Assembly: GCA_949126835.1 (NCBI GenBank)
Contig: CASBPS010000102.1
Location: forward strand, 26,488-90,487
DNA: 64,000 bases
Origin: Anisus vortex
Taxonomy: Eukaryota; Mollusca; Gastropoda; Planorbidae
Reading direction: 5' to 3'
Numbering within the stretch: the first letter of the stretch is position 1; each line of letters opens with the position of its first letter. The notes beneath the pieces are model-generated. The model did not search any database. It was given only the letters and a program-made list of their open reading frames with translations, and was not told the origin of the DNA. The position numbers and the translations under genes are program-made. Positions 36,625 through 50,360 of this stretch are shown piece by piece.

Positions 36625-39600
36625 TAAAGTGAATATTTAGTCACTTTTATGTTTAAAGTGTGAATATTAAGTCATTTTTATGTTTAAAGTGAATATTTAG
36701 TCAATTTTAAGTTTAAAGTGATTATTTAGTCACTTTTATGTTTAAAGTGAATATTTAGTCACTTTTATGTTTAAAGTGAATATTTAGTCACTTTTATGTT
36801 TAAAGTGAATATTTAGTCACTTTTATGTTTAAAGTGAATATTTAGTCACTTTTATGTTTAAAGTGAATATTTAGTCACTTTTAGGGTAAAAGTGAATATT
36901 TAGTCTTTTTTATGTTTAAAGTGTGAATATTTAGTCACTTTTATGTTTAAAGTAAATATTTAGTCACTTTTTTGTTTAAAGTAAATATATTTAGTCACTT
37001 TTATGTTTAAAGTGAATATTTAGTCATTTTTCTGTTTAAAGTGAATATTTAGTCAATTTTATGTTTAAAGTGTGAATATTTAGTCACTTTTAAGTTTAAA
37101 GTGAATATTTAGTCACTTTTATGTTTAAAGTGAATATTTGGTCACTTTTATGTTTAAAGTGAATATTTAGTCACTTTTATGTTTAAAGTGAATATTTAGT
37201 CACTTTTATGTTTAAAGTGAATATTTAGTCACTTTTATGTTTAAAGTGAATATTTAGTCATTTTTATGTTTAAAGTGAATATTTAGTCACCTTTATGTTT
37301 AAAGTGTGAATATTAAGTCATTTTTATGTTTAAAGTGAATATTTAGTCAATTTTATGTTTAAAGTGAATATTTAGTCACTTTTATGTTTAAAGTGAATAT
37401 TTAGTCACTTTTATCTTTAAAGTGTGAACATTTAGTCACTTTTATGTTTAAAGTGAATATTTGGTCACTTTTATGTTTAAAGTGTGATATTTAGTCACTT
37501 TTATGTTTAAAGTGAATATTTAGTCACTTTTATGTTTAAAGTGTATATTTAGTCCCTTTCATGTTTAAAGTGTAAATATATTTAGTCACTTTTATGTTTA
37601 AAGTAAATATTTAGTCACTTTTATGTTTAAAGTGAATATTTTAACACTTTTATGTTTAAAGTGTGAATATTTAGTCACTTTTATGTTTAAAGTGAATATT
37701 TAGTCACTTTTATTTTTAAAGTGAATATTTAGTCACTTTTATGTTTAAAGTGAATATTTAGTCATATTTATGTTTAAAGTGGATATTTAGTCACTTTTAT
37801 GTTTAAATTGAATATTTAGTCTTTTTTTATGTTTAAAGTAAATATATTTAGTCACTTTTATGTTTAAAGTGTGAACATTTAGTCACTTTTATGTTTAAAG
37901 TGAATATTTAGTCACTTTTATGTTTAAAGTGAATATTTAGTCACTTTTATGTTTAAAGTGAATATTTATTCACTTTTATGTTAAAAGTGAATATTTAGTC
38001 ACTTTTATGTTTAAAGTGAATATTTAGTCACTTTTCTGTTTAAAGTGTGAATATTTAGTCACTTTTATGTTTAAAGTGAATATTTAGTCACTTTTATGTT
38101 TAAAGTGAATATTTAGTCACTTTTATGTTTAAAGTGTGAATATTTAGTGACTTTTATGTTTAAAGTGAATATTTAGTCATTTTTATGTTTAAAGTGAATA
38201 TTTAGTCACTTTTATGTTTAAAGTGAATATTTAGTCACTTTTATGTTTAAAGTGAATATTTAGTCACTTTTATGTTTAAAGTGTGATACTTAGTCACTTT
38301 TATGTTTAAAGTAAATATTTAGTCACTTTTATGTTTAAAGTGTGAATATTAAGTCATTTTTATGTTTAAACTGAATATTTAGTCAATTTTATGTTTAAAG
38401 TGAACATTTAGTCACTTTTATGTTTAAAGTGAATATTTAGTCACTTTTATGTTTAAAGTGAATATTTAGTCACTTTTATGTTTAAAGTGTGAATATTAAG
38501 CCATTTTTATGTTTAAAGTGAATATTTAGTCAATTTTATGTTTAAAGTGAATATTTAGTCACTTTTATGTTTAAAGTGTAAATATTAAGTCATTTTTATG
38601 TTTAAAGTGAATATTTAGTCAATTTTAAGTTTAAAGTGATTATTTAGTCACTTTTATGTTTAAAGTGAATATTTAGTCACTTTTATGTTTAAAGTGAATA
38701 TTTAGTCACTTTTATGTTTAAAGTGAATATTTAGTCACTTTTATGTTTAAAGTGAATATTTAGTCACTTTTATGTTTAAAGTGAATATTTAGTCACTTTT
38801 AGGGTAAAAGTGAATATTTAGTCACTTTTATGTTTAAAGTGAATATTTAGTCACTTTTATGTTAAAAGTGAATATTTAGTCTTTTTTATGTTTAAAGTGT
38901 GAATATTTAGTCACTTTTATGTTTAAAGTAAATATTTAGTCACTTTTTTGTTTAAAGTAAATATATTTAGTCACTTTTATGTTTAAAGTGAATATTTAGT
39001 CATTTTTCTGTTTAAAGTGAATATTTAGTCAATTTTATGTTTAAAGTGTGAATATTTAGTCACTTTTAAGTTTAAAGTGAATATTTAGTCACTTTTATGT
39101 TTAAAGTGAATATTTAGTCACTTTTATGTTTAAAGTGAATATTTAGTCACTTTTATGTTTAAAGTGAATATTTAGTCACTTTTATGTTTAAAGTGAATAT
39201 TTAGTCACTTTTATGTTTAAAGTGAATATTTAGTCTTTTTTATGTTTAAAGTGTGAATATTTAGTCACTTTTATGTTTAAAGTAAATATTTAGTCACTTT
39301 TTGTTTAAAGTAAATATATTTAGTCACTTTTATGTTTAAAGTGAATATTTAGTCACTTTTATGTTTAAAGTGAATATTTAGTCACTTTTATGTTTAAAGT
39401 GAATATTTAGTCACTTTTATGTTTAAAGTGTGAATATTAAGCCATTTTTATGTTTAAAGTGAATATTTAGTCAATTTTATGTTTAAAGTGAATATTTAGT
39501 CACTTTTATGTTTAAAGTGAATATTTAGTCACTTTTATGTTTAAAGTGAATATTTAGTCACTTTTATGTTTAAAGTAAATATTTAGTCACTTTTATGTTT

Positions 39601-42600
39601 AAAGTGAATATTTAGTCACTTTTCTTTAAAGTGAATATTTAGTCACTTTTATGTTTAAAGTGTGAATACTTAGTCATTTTTATGTTTAAAGTGAATATTT
39701 AGTATTTTTTATGTTAAAGTAAATATATTTATTCATTTTTATCTTTAAAGTGTGAACATTTAGTCACTTTTATGTTTAAAGTAAATATTTAGACACTTTT
39801 ATGTTTAAAGTGAATATTTAGTAACTTTTATGTTTAAAGTGTGAATATTTAGTCACTTTTAAGTTTAAAGTGAATATTTAGTCACTTTTATGTTTAAAGT
39901 GAATATTTAGTCACTTTTATGTTTAAAGTGAATATTTAGTCACTTTTATGTTTAAAGTAAATATTTAGACACTTTTATGTTTAAAGTGAATATTTAGTAA
40001 CTTTTATGTTTAAAGTGAATATTTAGTCACTTTTATGTTTAAAGTGTGATATTTAGTCACTTTTATGTTTAAAGTGAATATTTAGTCACTTTTATGTTTA
40101 AAGTAAATATTTAGTCACTTTTATGTTTCAAGTGTGAATATTAAGTCATTTTTATGTTTAAAGTGAATATTTAGTCAATTTTAAGTTTAAAGTGAATATT
40201 TAGTCACTTTTATGTTTAAAGTGAATATTTAGTCACTTTTATGTTTAAAGTGGATATTTAGTCACTTTTATGTTAAAAGTGAATATTTAGTCTTTTTTAT
40301 GTTTAAAGTGAATATTTAGTCACTTTTTTGTTTAAAGTAAATATATTTAGTCACTTTTATGTTTAAAGTGAATATTTAGTCATTTTTCTGTTTAAAGTGA
40401 ATATTTAGTCTTTTTTATGTTTAAACGTAAATATTTAGTCACTTTTTTGTTTAAAGTAAATATATTTAGTCACTTTTATGTTTAAAGTAAATATTTAGTA
40501 ATTTTTATGTTTAAAGTGAATATTTAGTCACTTTTATGTTTAAAGTGTGAATATTAAGTCATTTTTATGTTTTAAGTGAATATTTAGTCAATTTTATGTT
40601 TAAAGTGAATATTTAGTCATTTTTATGTTTAAAGTGAATATTTAGTCACTTTTATGTTTAAAGTGTGAATATTAAGTCATTTTTATGTTTAAAGTGAATA
40701 TTTAGTCAATTTTATGTTTAAAGTGAATATTTAGTCTTTTTTATGTTTAAAGTGAATATTTAGTCACTTTTATGTTTAAAGTGTGAATATTAAGTCATTT
40801 TTATGTTTAAAGTGAATATTTAGTCAATTTTAAGTTTAAAGTGATTATTTAGTCACTTTTATGTTTAAAGTGAATATTTAGTCACTTTTATGTTTAAAGT
40901 GAATATTTAGTCACTTTTATGTTTAAAGTGAATATTTAGTCACTTTTATGTTTAAAGTGAATATTTAGTCACTTTTATGTTTAAAGTGAATATTTAGTCA
41001 CTTTTAGGGTAAAAGTGAATATTTAGTCTTTTTTATGTTTAAAGTGTGAATATTTAGTCACTTTTATGTTTAAAGTAAATATTTAGTCACTTTTTTGTTT
41101 AAAGTAAATATATTTAGTCACTTTTATGTTTAAAGTGAATATTTAGTCATTTTTCTGTTTAAAGTGAATATTTAGTCAATTTTATGTTTAAAGTGTGAAT
41201 ATTTAGTCACTTTTAAGTTTAAAGTGAATATTTAGTCACTTTTATGTTTAAAGTGAATATTTAGTCACTTTTATGTTTAAAGTGAATATTTAGTCACTTT
41301 TATGTTTAAAGTGAATATTTAGTCACTTTTATGTTTAAAGTGAATATTTAGTCACTTTTATGTTTAAAGTGAATATTTAGTCTTTTTTATGTTTAAAGTG
41401 TGAATATTTAGTCACTTTTATGTTTAAAGTAAATATTTAGTCACTTTTTTGTTTAAAGTAAATATATTTAGTCACTTTTATGTTTAAAGTGAATATTTAG
41501 TCATTTTTCTGTTTAAAGTGAATATTTAGTAAATTTTATGTTTAAAGTGTGAATATTTAGTCACTTTTATGTTTAAAGTGAATATTTAGTCACTTTTATG
41601 TTAAAAGTGAATATTTAGTCACTTTTATGTTTAAAGTGTGAATATTTAGTGACTTTTATGTTTAAAGTGAATATTTAGTCATTTTTATGTTTAAAGTGAA
41701 TATTTAGTCACTTTTATGTTTAAAGTGAATATTTAGTCACTTTTATGTTTAAAGTGAATATTTAGTCACTTTTATGTTTAAAGTGTGATACTTAGTCACT
41801 TTTATGTTTAAAGTAAATATTTAGTCACTTTTATGTTTAAAGTGTGAATATTAAGTCATTTTTATGTTTAAAGTGAATATTTAGTCAATTTTATGTTTAA
41901 AGTGAATATTTAGTCACTTTTATGTTTAAAGAGAATATTTAGTCACTTTTATGTTTAAAGTGAATATTTAGTCACTTTTATGTTTAAAGTGTGAATATTA
42001 AGCCATTTTTATGTTTAAAGTGAATATTTAGTCAATTTTATGTTTAAAGTGAATATTTAGTCACTTTATGTTTAAAGTGAATATTTAGTCACTTTTATGT
42101 TTAAAGTGAATATTTAGTCACTTTTATGTTTAAAGTAAATATTTAGTCACTTTTATGTTTAAAGTGAATATTTAGTCACTTTTCTTTAAAGTGAATATTT
42201 AGTCACTTTTATGTTTAAAGTTAATATTTAGTCACTTTTCTTTAAAGTGAATATTTAGTCACTTTTATGTTTAAAGTGTGAATATTTAGTCACTTTTATG
42301 TTTAAAGTGTGAATACTTAGTCATTTTTATGTTTAAAGTGAATATTTAGTCACTTTTATGTTTAAAGTGAATATTTAGTCACTTTTATGTTTAAAAAGAA
42401 TATTTAGTCACTTTTATGTTTAAAGTGAATATTTAGTCTTTTTTATGTTTAAAGTAAATATATTTATTCATTTTTATCTTTAAAGTGTGAACATTTGGTC
42501 ACTTTTATGTTTAAAGTAAATATTTAGACACTTTTATGTTTAAAGTAAATATTTAGACACTTTTATGTTTAAAGTGAATATTTAGTAACTTTTATGTTTA

Positions 42601-43682
42601 AAGTGAATATTTAGTCACTTTTATGTTTAAAGTGTGATATTTAGTCACTTTTATGTTTAAAGTGAATATTTAGTCACTTTTATGTTTAAAGTGAATATTT
42701 AGTCACTTTTATGTTTCAAGTGTGAATATTAAGTCATTTTTATGTTTAAAGTAAATATTTAGTCAATTTTAAGTTTAAAGTGAATATTTAGTCACTTTTA
42801 TGTTTAAAGTGAATATTTAGTCACTTTCATGTTTAAAGTGAATATTTAGTCACTTTTATGTTAAAAGTGAATATTTAGTCACTTTTATGTTTAAAGTGGA
42901 TATTTAGTCACTTTTATGTTAAAAGTGAATATTTAGTCTTTTTTATGTTTAAAGTGAATATTTAGTCACTTTTTTGTTTAAAGTAAATATATTTAGTCAC
43001 TTTTATGTTTAAAGTGAATATTTAGTCATTTTAACTGTTTAAAGTGAATATTTAGTCTTTTTTATGTTTAAAGTAAATATTTAGTCACTTTTATGTTTAA
43101 AGTGAATATTTAGTCACTTTTATGTTTAAAGTGAATATTTAGTCACTTTTATGTTTAAAGTAAATATTTAGACACTTTTATGTTTAAAGTGAATATTTAG
43201 TAACTTTTATGTTTAAAGTGAATATTTAGTCACTTTTATGTTTAAAGTGTGATATTTAGTCACTTTTATGTTTAAAGTGAATAGTTAGTCACTTTTATGT
43301 TCAAAGTAAATATTTAGTCACTTTTATGTTTCAAGTGTGAATATTAAGTCATTTTTATGTTTAAAGTGAATATTTAGTCAATTTTAAGTTTAAAGTGAAT
43401 ATTTAGTCACTTTTATGTTTAAAGTGAATATTTAGTCACTTTCATGTTTAAAGTGAATATTTAGTCACTTTTATGTTTAAAGTGGATATTTAGTCACTTT
43501 TATGTTAAAAGTGAATATTTAGTCTTTTTTATGTTTAAAGTGAATATTTAGTCACTTTTTTGTTTAAAGTAAATATATTTAGTCACTTTTATGTTTAAAG
43601 TGAATATTTAGTCATTTTTCTGTTTAAAGTGAATATTTAGTCTTTTTTATGTTTAAAGTAAATATTTAGTCACTTTTTTGTT
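36625..43682 (+). repeat. 7.09-kb higher-order unit, copy 2
   Basis: This copy is about 7,058 bp. The length difference from copy 1 is accounted for by one missing canonical monomer (29 bp) before the AGGGTAAAAG at 38,801 and a few single-base indels. These are CACTTTTTG near 39,301, ATGTTAAAG near 39,715, an extra C in TTAAACGTAAA at 40,426 and CACTTTATG near 42,065. Point differences such as GAACATTTAG near 38,403 are few. Near-identity over 7 kb indicates a recent single duplication. Confidence 0.9.
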
Positions 43683-46600
43683 TAAAGTAAATATATTTAG
43701 TCACTTTTATGTTTAAAGTAAATATTTAGTAATTTTTATGTTTAAAGTGAATATTTAGTCACTTTTATGTTTAAAGTGTTAATATTAAGTCATTTTTATG
43801 TTTTAAGTGAATATTTAGTCAATTTTATGTTTAAAGTGAATATTTAGTCATTTTTATGTTTAAAGTGAATATTTAGTCACTTTTATGTTTAAAGTGTGAA
43901 TATTAAGTCATTTTTATGTTTAAAGTGAATATTTAGTCAATTTTATGTTTAAAGTGAATATTTAGTCTTTTTGTGTTTAAAGTGAATATTTAGTCACTTT
44001 TATGTTTAAAGTGTGAATATTAAGTCATTTTTATGTTTAAAGTGAATATTTAGTCAATTTTAAGTTTAAAGTGATTATTTAGTCACTTTTATGTTTAAAG
44101 TGAATATTTAGTCACTTTTATGTTTAAAGTGAATATTTAGTCACTTTTATGTTTAAAGTGAATATTTAGTCACTTTTATGTTTAAAGTGAATATTTAGTC
44201 ACTTTTATGTTTAAAGTGAATATTTAGTCACTTTTAGGGTAAAAGTGAATATTTAGTCTTTTTTATGTTTAAAGTGTGAATATTTAGTCACTTTTATGTT
44301 TAAAGTAAATATTTAGTCACTTTTTTGTTTAAAGTAAATATATTTAGTCACTTTTATGTTTAAAGTGAATATTTAGTCATTTTTCTGTTTAAAGTGAATA
44401 TTTAGTCAATTTTATGTTTAAAGTGTGAATATTTAGTCACTTTTAAGTTTAAAGTGAATATTTAGTCACTTTTATGTTTAAAGTGAATATTTAGTCACTT
44501 TTATGTTTAAAGTGAATATTTAGTCACTTTTATGTTTAAAGTGAATATTTAGTCACTTTTATGTTTAAAGTGAATATTTAGTCACTTTTATGTTTAAAGT
44601 GAATATTTAGTCTTTTTTATGTTTAAAGTGTGAATATTTAGTCACTTTTATGTTTAAAGTAAATATTTAGTCACTTTTTTGTTTAAAGTAAATATATTTA
44701 GTCACTTTTATGTTTAAAGTGAATATTTAGTCATTTTTCTGTTTAAAGTGAATATTTAGTAAATTTTATGTTTAAAGTGTGAATATTTAGTCACTTTTAT
44801 GTTTAAAGTGAATATTTAGTCACTTTTATGTTAAAAGTGAATATTTAGTCACTTTTATGTTTAAAGTGTGAATATTTAGTGACTTTTATGTTTAAAGTGA
44901 ATATTTAGTCATTTTTATGTTTAAAGTGAATATTTAGTCACTTTTATGTTTAAAGTTAATATTTAGTCACTTTTATGTTTAAAGTGAATATTTAGTCACT
45001 TTTATGTTTAAAGTGTGATACTTAGTCACTTTTATGTTTAAAGTAAATATTTAGTCACTTTTATGTTTAAAGTGTGAATATTAAGTCATTTTTATGTTTA
45101 AAGTGAATATTTAGTCAATTTTATGTTTAAAGTGAATATTTAGTCACTTTTATGTTTAAAGAGAATATTTAGTCACTTTTATGTTTAAAGTGAATATTTA
45201 GTCACTTTTATGTTTAAAGTGTGAATATTAAGCCATTTTTATGTTTAAAGTGAATATTTAGTCAATTTTATGTTTAAAGTGAATATTTAGTCACTTTTAT
45301 GTTTAAAGTGAATATTTAGTCACTTTTATGTTTAAAGTGAATATTTAGTCACTTTTATGTTTAAAGTAAATATTTAGTCACTTTTATGTTTAAAGTGAAT
45401 ATTTAGTCACTTTTCTTTAAAGTGAATATTTAGTCACTTTTATGTTTAAAGTTAATATTTAGTCACTTTTCTTTAAAGTGAATATTTAGTCACTTTTATG
45501 TTTAAAGTGTGAATATTAAGTAATTTTTATGTTTAAAGTGAATATTTAGTCAATTTTATGTTTAAAGTGAATATTTAATCACTTTCATCTTTAAAATGTG
45601 AATATTTAGTCACTTTTATGTTTAAAGTGTGAATACTTAGTCATTTTTATGTTTAAAGTGAATATTTAGTCACTTTTATGTTTAAAGTGAATATTTAGTC
45701 ACTTTTATGTTTAAAAAGAATATTTAGTCACTTTTATGTTTAAAGTGAATATTTAGTCTTTTTTATGTTTAAAGTAAATATATTTATTCATTTTTATCTT
45801 TAAAGTGTGAACATTTGGTCACTTTTATGTTTAAAGTAAATATTTAGACACTTTTATGTTTAAAGTAAATATTTAGACACTTTTATGTTTAAAGTGAATA
45901 TTTAGTAACTTTATGTTTAAAGTGAATATTTAGTCACTTTTATGTTTAAAGTGTGATATTTAGTCACTTTTATGTTTAAAGTGAATATTTAGTCACTTTT
46001 ATGTTTAAAGTGAATATTTAGTCACTTTTATGTTTCAAGTGTGAATATTAAGTCATTTTTATGTTTAAAGTAAATATTTAGTCAATTTTAAGTTTAAAGT
46101 GAATATTTAGTCACTTTTATGTTTAAAGTGAATATTTAGTCACTTTCATGTTTAAAGTGAATATTTAGTCACTTTTATGTTTAAAGTGAATATTTAGTCA
46201 CTTTTATGTTTAAAGTGGATATTTAGTCACTTTTATGTTAAAAGTGAATATTTAGTCTTTTTTATGTTTAAAGTGAATATTTAGTCACTTTTTTGTTTAA
46301 AGTAAATATATTTAGTCACTTTTATGTTTAAAGTGAATATTTAGTCATTTTAACTGTTTAAAGTGAATATTTAGTCTTTTTTATGTTTAAAGTAAATATT
46401 TAGTCACTTTTTTGTTTAAAGTAAATATATTTAGTCACTTTTATGTTTAAAGTAAATATTTAGTAATTTTTATGTTTAAAGTGAATATTTAGTCACTTTT
46501 ATGTTTAAAGTGTGAATATTAAGTCATTTTTATGTTTTAAGTGAATATTTAGTCAATTTTATGTTTAAAGTGAATATTTAGTCATTTTTATGTTTAAAGT

Positions 46601-46999
46601 GAATATTTAGTCACTTTTATGTTTAAAGTGTGAATATTAAGTCATTTTTATGTTTAAAGTGAATATTTAGTCAATTTTATGTTTAAAGTGAATATTTAGT
46701 CTTTTTTATGTTTAAAGTGAATATTTAGTCACTTTTATGTTTAAAGTGAATATTTAGTCACTTTTATGTTTAAAGTGTGAATATTAAGTCATTTTTATGT
46801 TTAAAGTGAATATTTAGTCAATTTTAAGTTTAAAGTGATTATTGAGTCACTTTTATGTTTAAAGTGAATATTTAGTCACTTTTATGTTTAAAGTGAATAT
46901 TTAGTCACTTTTATGTTTAAAGTGAATATTTAGTCACTTTTATGTTTAAAGTGAATATTTAGTCACTTTTATGTTTAAAGTGAATATTTAGTCACTTTT
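43683..46999 (+). repeat. Partial, altered third copy of the 7.09-kb unit's right half
   Basis: From here the sequence repeats 40.4-43.7 kb at a displacement of 3,230 bp (AGGGTAAAAG 41,006 to 44,236). After about 45.5 kb the displacement becomes 3,319-3,320 bp (GTGTGAATACTT 42,307 to 45,627; TTTTAACTG 43,029 to 46,348). The change is an insertion of about three monomers, with a GTGTGAATATTAAGTAATT monomer and CACTTTCATC, which match the 853-bp-type block. Confidence 0.8.
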
Positions 47000-49900
47000 A
47001 GGGTAAAAGTGAATATTTAGTCTTTTTTATGTTTAAAGTGTGAATATTTAGTCACTTTTATGTTTAAAGTAAATATTTAGTCACTTTTTTGTTAAAAGTA
47101 AATATATTTAGTCACTTTTATGTTTAAAGTGAATATTTAGTCATTTTTCTGTTTAAAGTGAATATTTAGTCAATTTTATGTTTAAAGTGTGAATATTTAG
47201 TCACTTTTAAGTTTAAAGTGAATATTTAGTCACTTTTATGTTTAAAGTGAATATTTAGTCACTTTTATGTTTAAAGTGAATATTTAGTCATTTTTCTGTT
47301 TAAAGTGAATATTTAGTCAATTTTATGTTTAAAGTGTGAATATTTTGTCACTTTTATGTTTAAAGTGAATATTTAGTAATTTTTATGTTTAAAGTGAATA
47401 TTTAGTCACTTTTATGTTTAAAGTGTGAATATTAAGTCATTTTTATGTTTAAAGTGAATATTTAGTAATTTTTATGTTTAAAGTGAATATTTAGTCACTT
47501 TTATGTTTAAAGTGTGAATATTAAGTCATTTTTATGTTTTAAAGTGAATATTTAGTCACTTTTATGTTTAAAGTGTGAATATTAAGTCATTTTTATGTTT
47601 AAAGTGAATATTTAGTCACTTTTAAGTTTAAAGTGAATATTTAGTCACTTTTATGTTTAAAGTGTGAATATTTAGTCATTTTTATGTTTAAAGTGAATAT
47701 TTAGTCAATTTTATGTTTAAAGTGAATATTTAGTCACTTTTATGTTTAAAGTGAATATTTAGTCACTTTTATGTTTAAAGTGAATATTTAGTCACTTTTA
47801 TGCTTAAAGTGAATATTTAGTCACTTTTATGTTTAAAGTGAATATTTAGTCACTTTTATCTTTAAAGTGTGAATATTTAGTCACTTTTATGTTTAAAGTG
47901 AATATTTAGTCATTTTTATGTTTAAAGTGAATATTTAGTCACTTTTATGTTTAAAGTGTGATATTTAGTCACTTTTATGTTTAAAGTGAATATTTAGTCA
48001 ATTTTATGTTTAAAGTGTGAATATTTAGTCACTTTTATGTTTAAAGTGAATATTTAGTCATTTTTCTGTTTAAAGTGAATATTTAGTCACTTTTATGTTT
48101 AAAGTGAATATTTAGTCACTTTTATGATTAAAGTGAATATTTATTCACTTTTATCTTTAAAGTGTGAACATTTAGTCACTTTTATGTTTAAAGTGAATAT
48201 TTAGTCACTTTTATGTTTAAAGTGTGATATTTAGTCACTTTTATGTTTAAAGTGAATATTTAGTCACTTTTATGTTTAAAGTGAATATTTAGTCACTTTT
48301 ATGTTTCAAGTGTGAATATTAAGTCATTTTTATGTTTAAAGTGAATATTTAGTCAATTTTAAGTTTAAAGTGAATATTTAGTCACTTTTATGTTTAAAGT
48401 GAATATTTAGTCACTTTCATGTTTAAAGTGAATATTTAGTCACTTTTATGTTTAAAGTGAATATTTAGTCACTTTTATGTTTAAAGTGGATATTTAGTCA
48501 CTTCTATGTTAAAATTGAATATTTAGTCTTTTTTATGTTTAAAGTGGATATTTTGTCACTTTTTTGTTTAAAGTAAATATATTTAGTCACTTTTATGTTT
48601 AAAGTGAATATTTAGTCTTTTTTCTGTTTAAAGTGAATATTTAGTCTTTTTTATGTTTACAGTAAATATATTTAGTCACTTTTATGTTTAAAGTAAATAT
48701 TTAGTAATTTTTATGTTTAAAGTGAATATTTAGTCACTTTTATGTTTAAAGTGTGAATATTAAGTCATTTTTATGTTTTAAGTGAATATTTAGTCACTTT
48801 TATGTTTAAAGTGTGAATATTAAGTCATTTTTATGTTTAAAGTGAATATTTAGTCACTTTTATGTTTAAAGTGAATATTTAGTCACTTTTATGTTTAAAG
48901 TGTGAATATTTAGTCATTTTTATGTTTAAAGTGAATATTTAGTCAATTTTATGTTTAAAGTGAATATTTAGTCACTTTTATGTTTAAAGTGAATATTTAG
49001 TCACTTTTATGTTTAAAGTGAATATTTAGTCACTTTTATGCTTAAAGTGAATATTTAGTCACTTTTATGTTTAAAGTGAATATTTAGTCACTTTTATCTT
49101 TAAAGTGTGAATATTTAGTCACTTTTATGTTTAAATTGAATATTTAGTCATTTTTCTGTTTAAAGTGAATATTTAGTCACTTTTATGTTTAAAGTGTGAT
49201 ATTTAGTCACTTTTATGTTTAAAGTGAATATTTATTCACTTTTATCTTTAAAGTGTGAACATTTAGTCACTTTTATGTTTAAAGTGAATATTTAGTCACT
49301 TTTATGTTTAAAGTGTGATATTTAGTCACTTTTATGTTTAAAGTGAATATTTAGTCACTTTTATGTTTAAAGTGAATATTTAGTCACTTTTATGTTTCAA
49401 GTGTGAATATTAAGTCATTTTTATGTTTAAAGTAAATATTTAGTCAATTTTAAGTTTAAAGTGAATATTTAGTCACTTTTATGTTTAAAGTGAATATTTA
49501 GTCACTTTCATGTTTAAAGTGAATATTTAGTCACTTTTATGTTTAAAGTGAATATTTAGTCACTTTTATGTTTAAAGTGGATATTTAGTCACTTTTATGT
49601 TAAAAGTGAATATTTAGTCTTTTTTATGTTTAAAGTGAATATTTAGTCACTTTTTTGTTTAAAGTAAATATATTTAGTCACTTTTATGTTTAAAGTGAAT
49701 ATTTAGTCATTTTTCTGTTTAAAGTGAATATTTAGTCTTTTTTATGTTTAAAGTAAATATTTAGTCACTTTTTTGTTTAAAGTAAATATATTTAGTCACT
49801 TTTATGTTTAAAGTAAATATTTAGTAATTTTTATGTTTAAAGTGAATATTTAGTCACTTTTATGTTTAAAGTGTGAATATTAAGTCATTTTTATGTTTTA

Positions 49901-50360
49901 AGTGAATATTTAGTCAATTTTATGTTTAAAGTGAATATTTAGTCATATTTATGTTTAAAGTGAATATTTAGTCACTTTTATGTTTAAAGTGTGAATATTA
50001 AGTCATTTTTATGTTTAAAGTGAATATTTAGTCAATTTTATGTTTAAAGTGAATATTTAGTCTTTTTTATGTTTAAAGTGAATATTTAGTCACTTTTATG
50101 TTTAAAGTGAATATTTAGTCACTTTTATGTTTAAAGTGTGAATATTAAGTCATTTTTATGTTTAAAGTGAATATTTAGTCAATTTTAAGTTTAAAGTGAT
50201 TATTTAGTCACTTTTATGTTTAAAGTGAATATTTAGTCACTTTTATGTTTAAAGTGAATATTTAGTCACTTTTATGTTTAAAGTGAATATTTAGTCACTT
50301 TTATGTTTAAAGTGAATATTTAGTCACTTTTATGTTTAAAGTGAATATTTAGTCACTTTT
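47000..50360 (+). repeat. Block with a 1.1-1.24-kb internal duplication
   Basis: GCTTAAAG at 47,802 recurs at 49,040 (1,238 bp) and TTTCAAGTG at 48,307 recurs at 49,398 (1,091 bp). The second copy therefore lost about five monomers (147 bp). The left copy carries private changes near 48,500-48,660, such as CACTTCTATG, AAATTGAATATT and TTTACAGTAAATATATT. The segment 47.0-48.4 kb is displaced 13,277-13,279 bp from a near copy at 60.3-61.6 kb. Confidence 0.8.
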
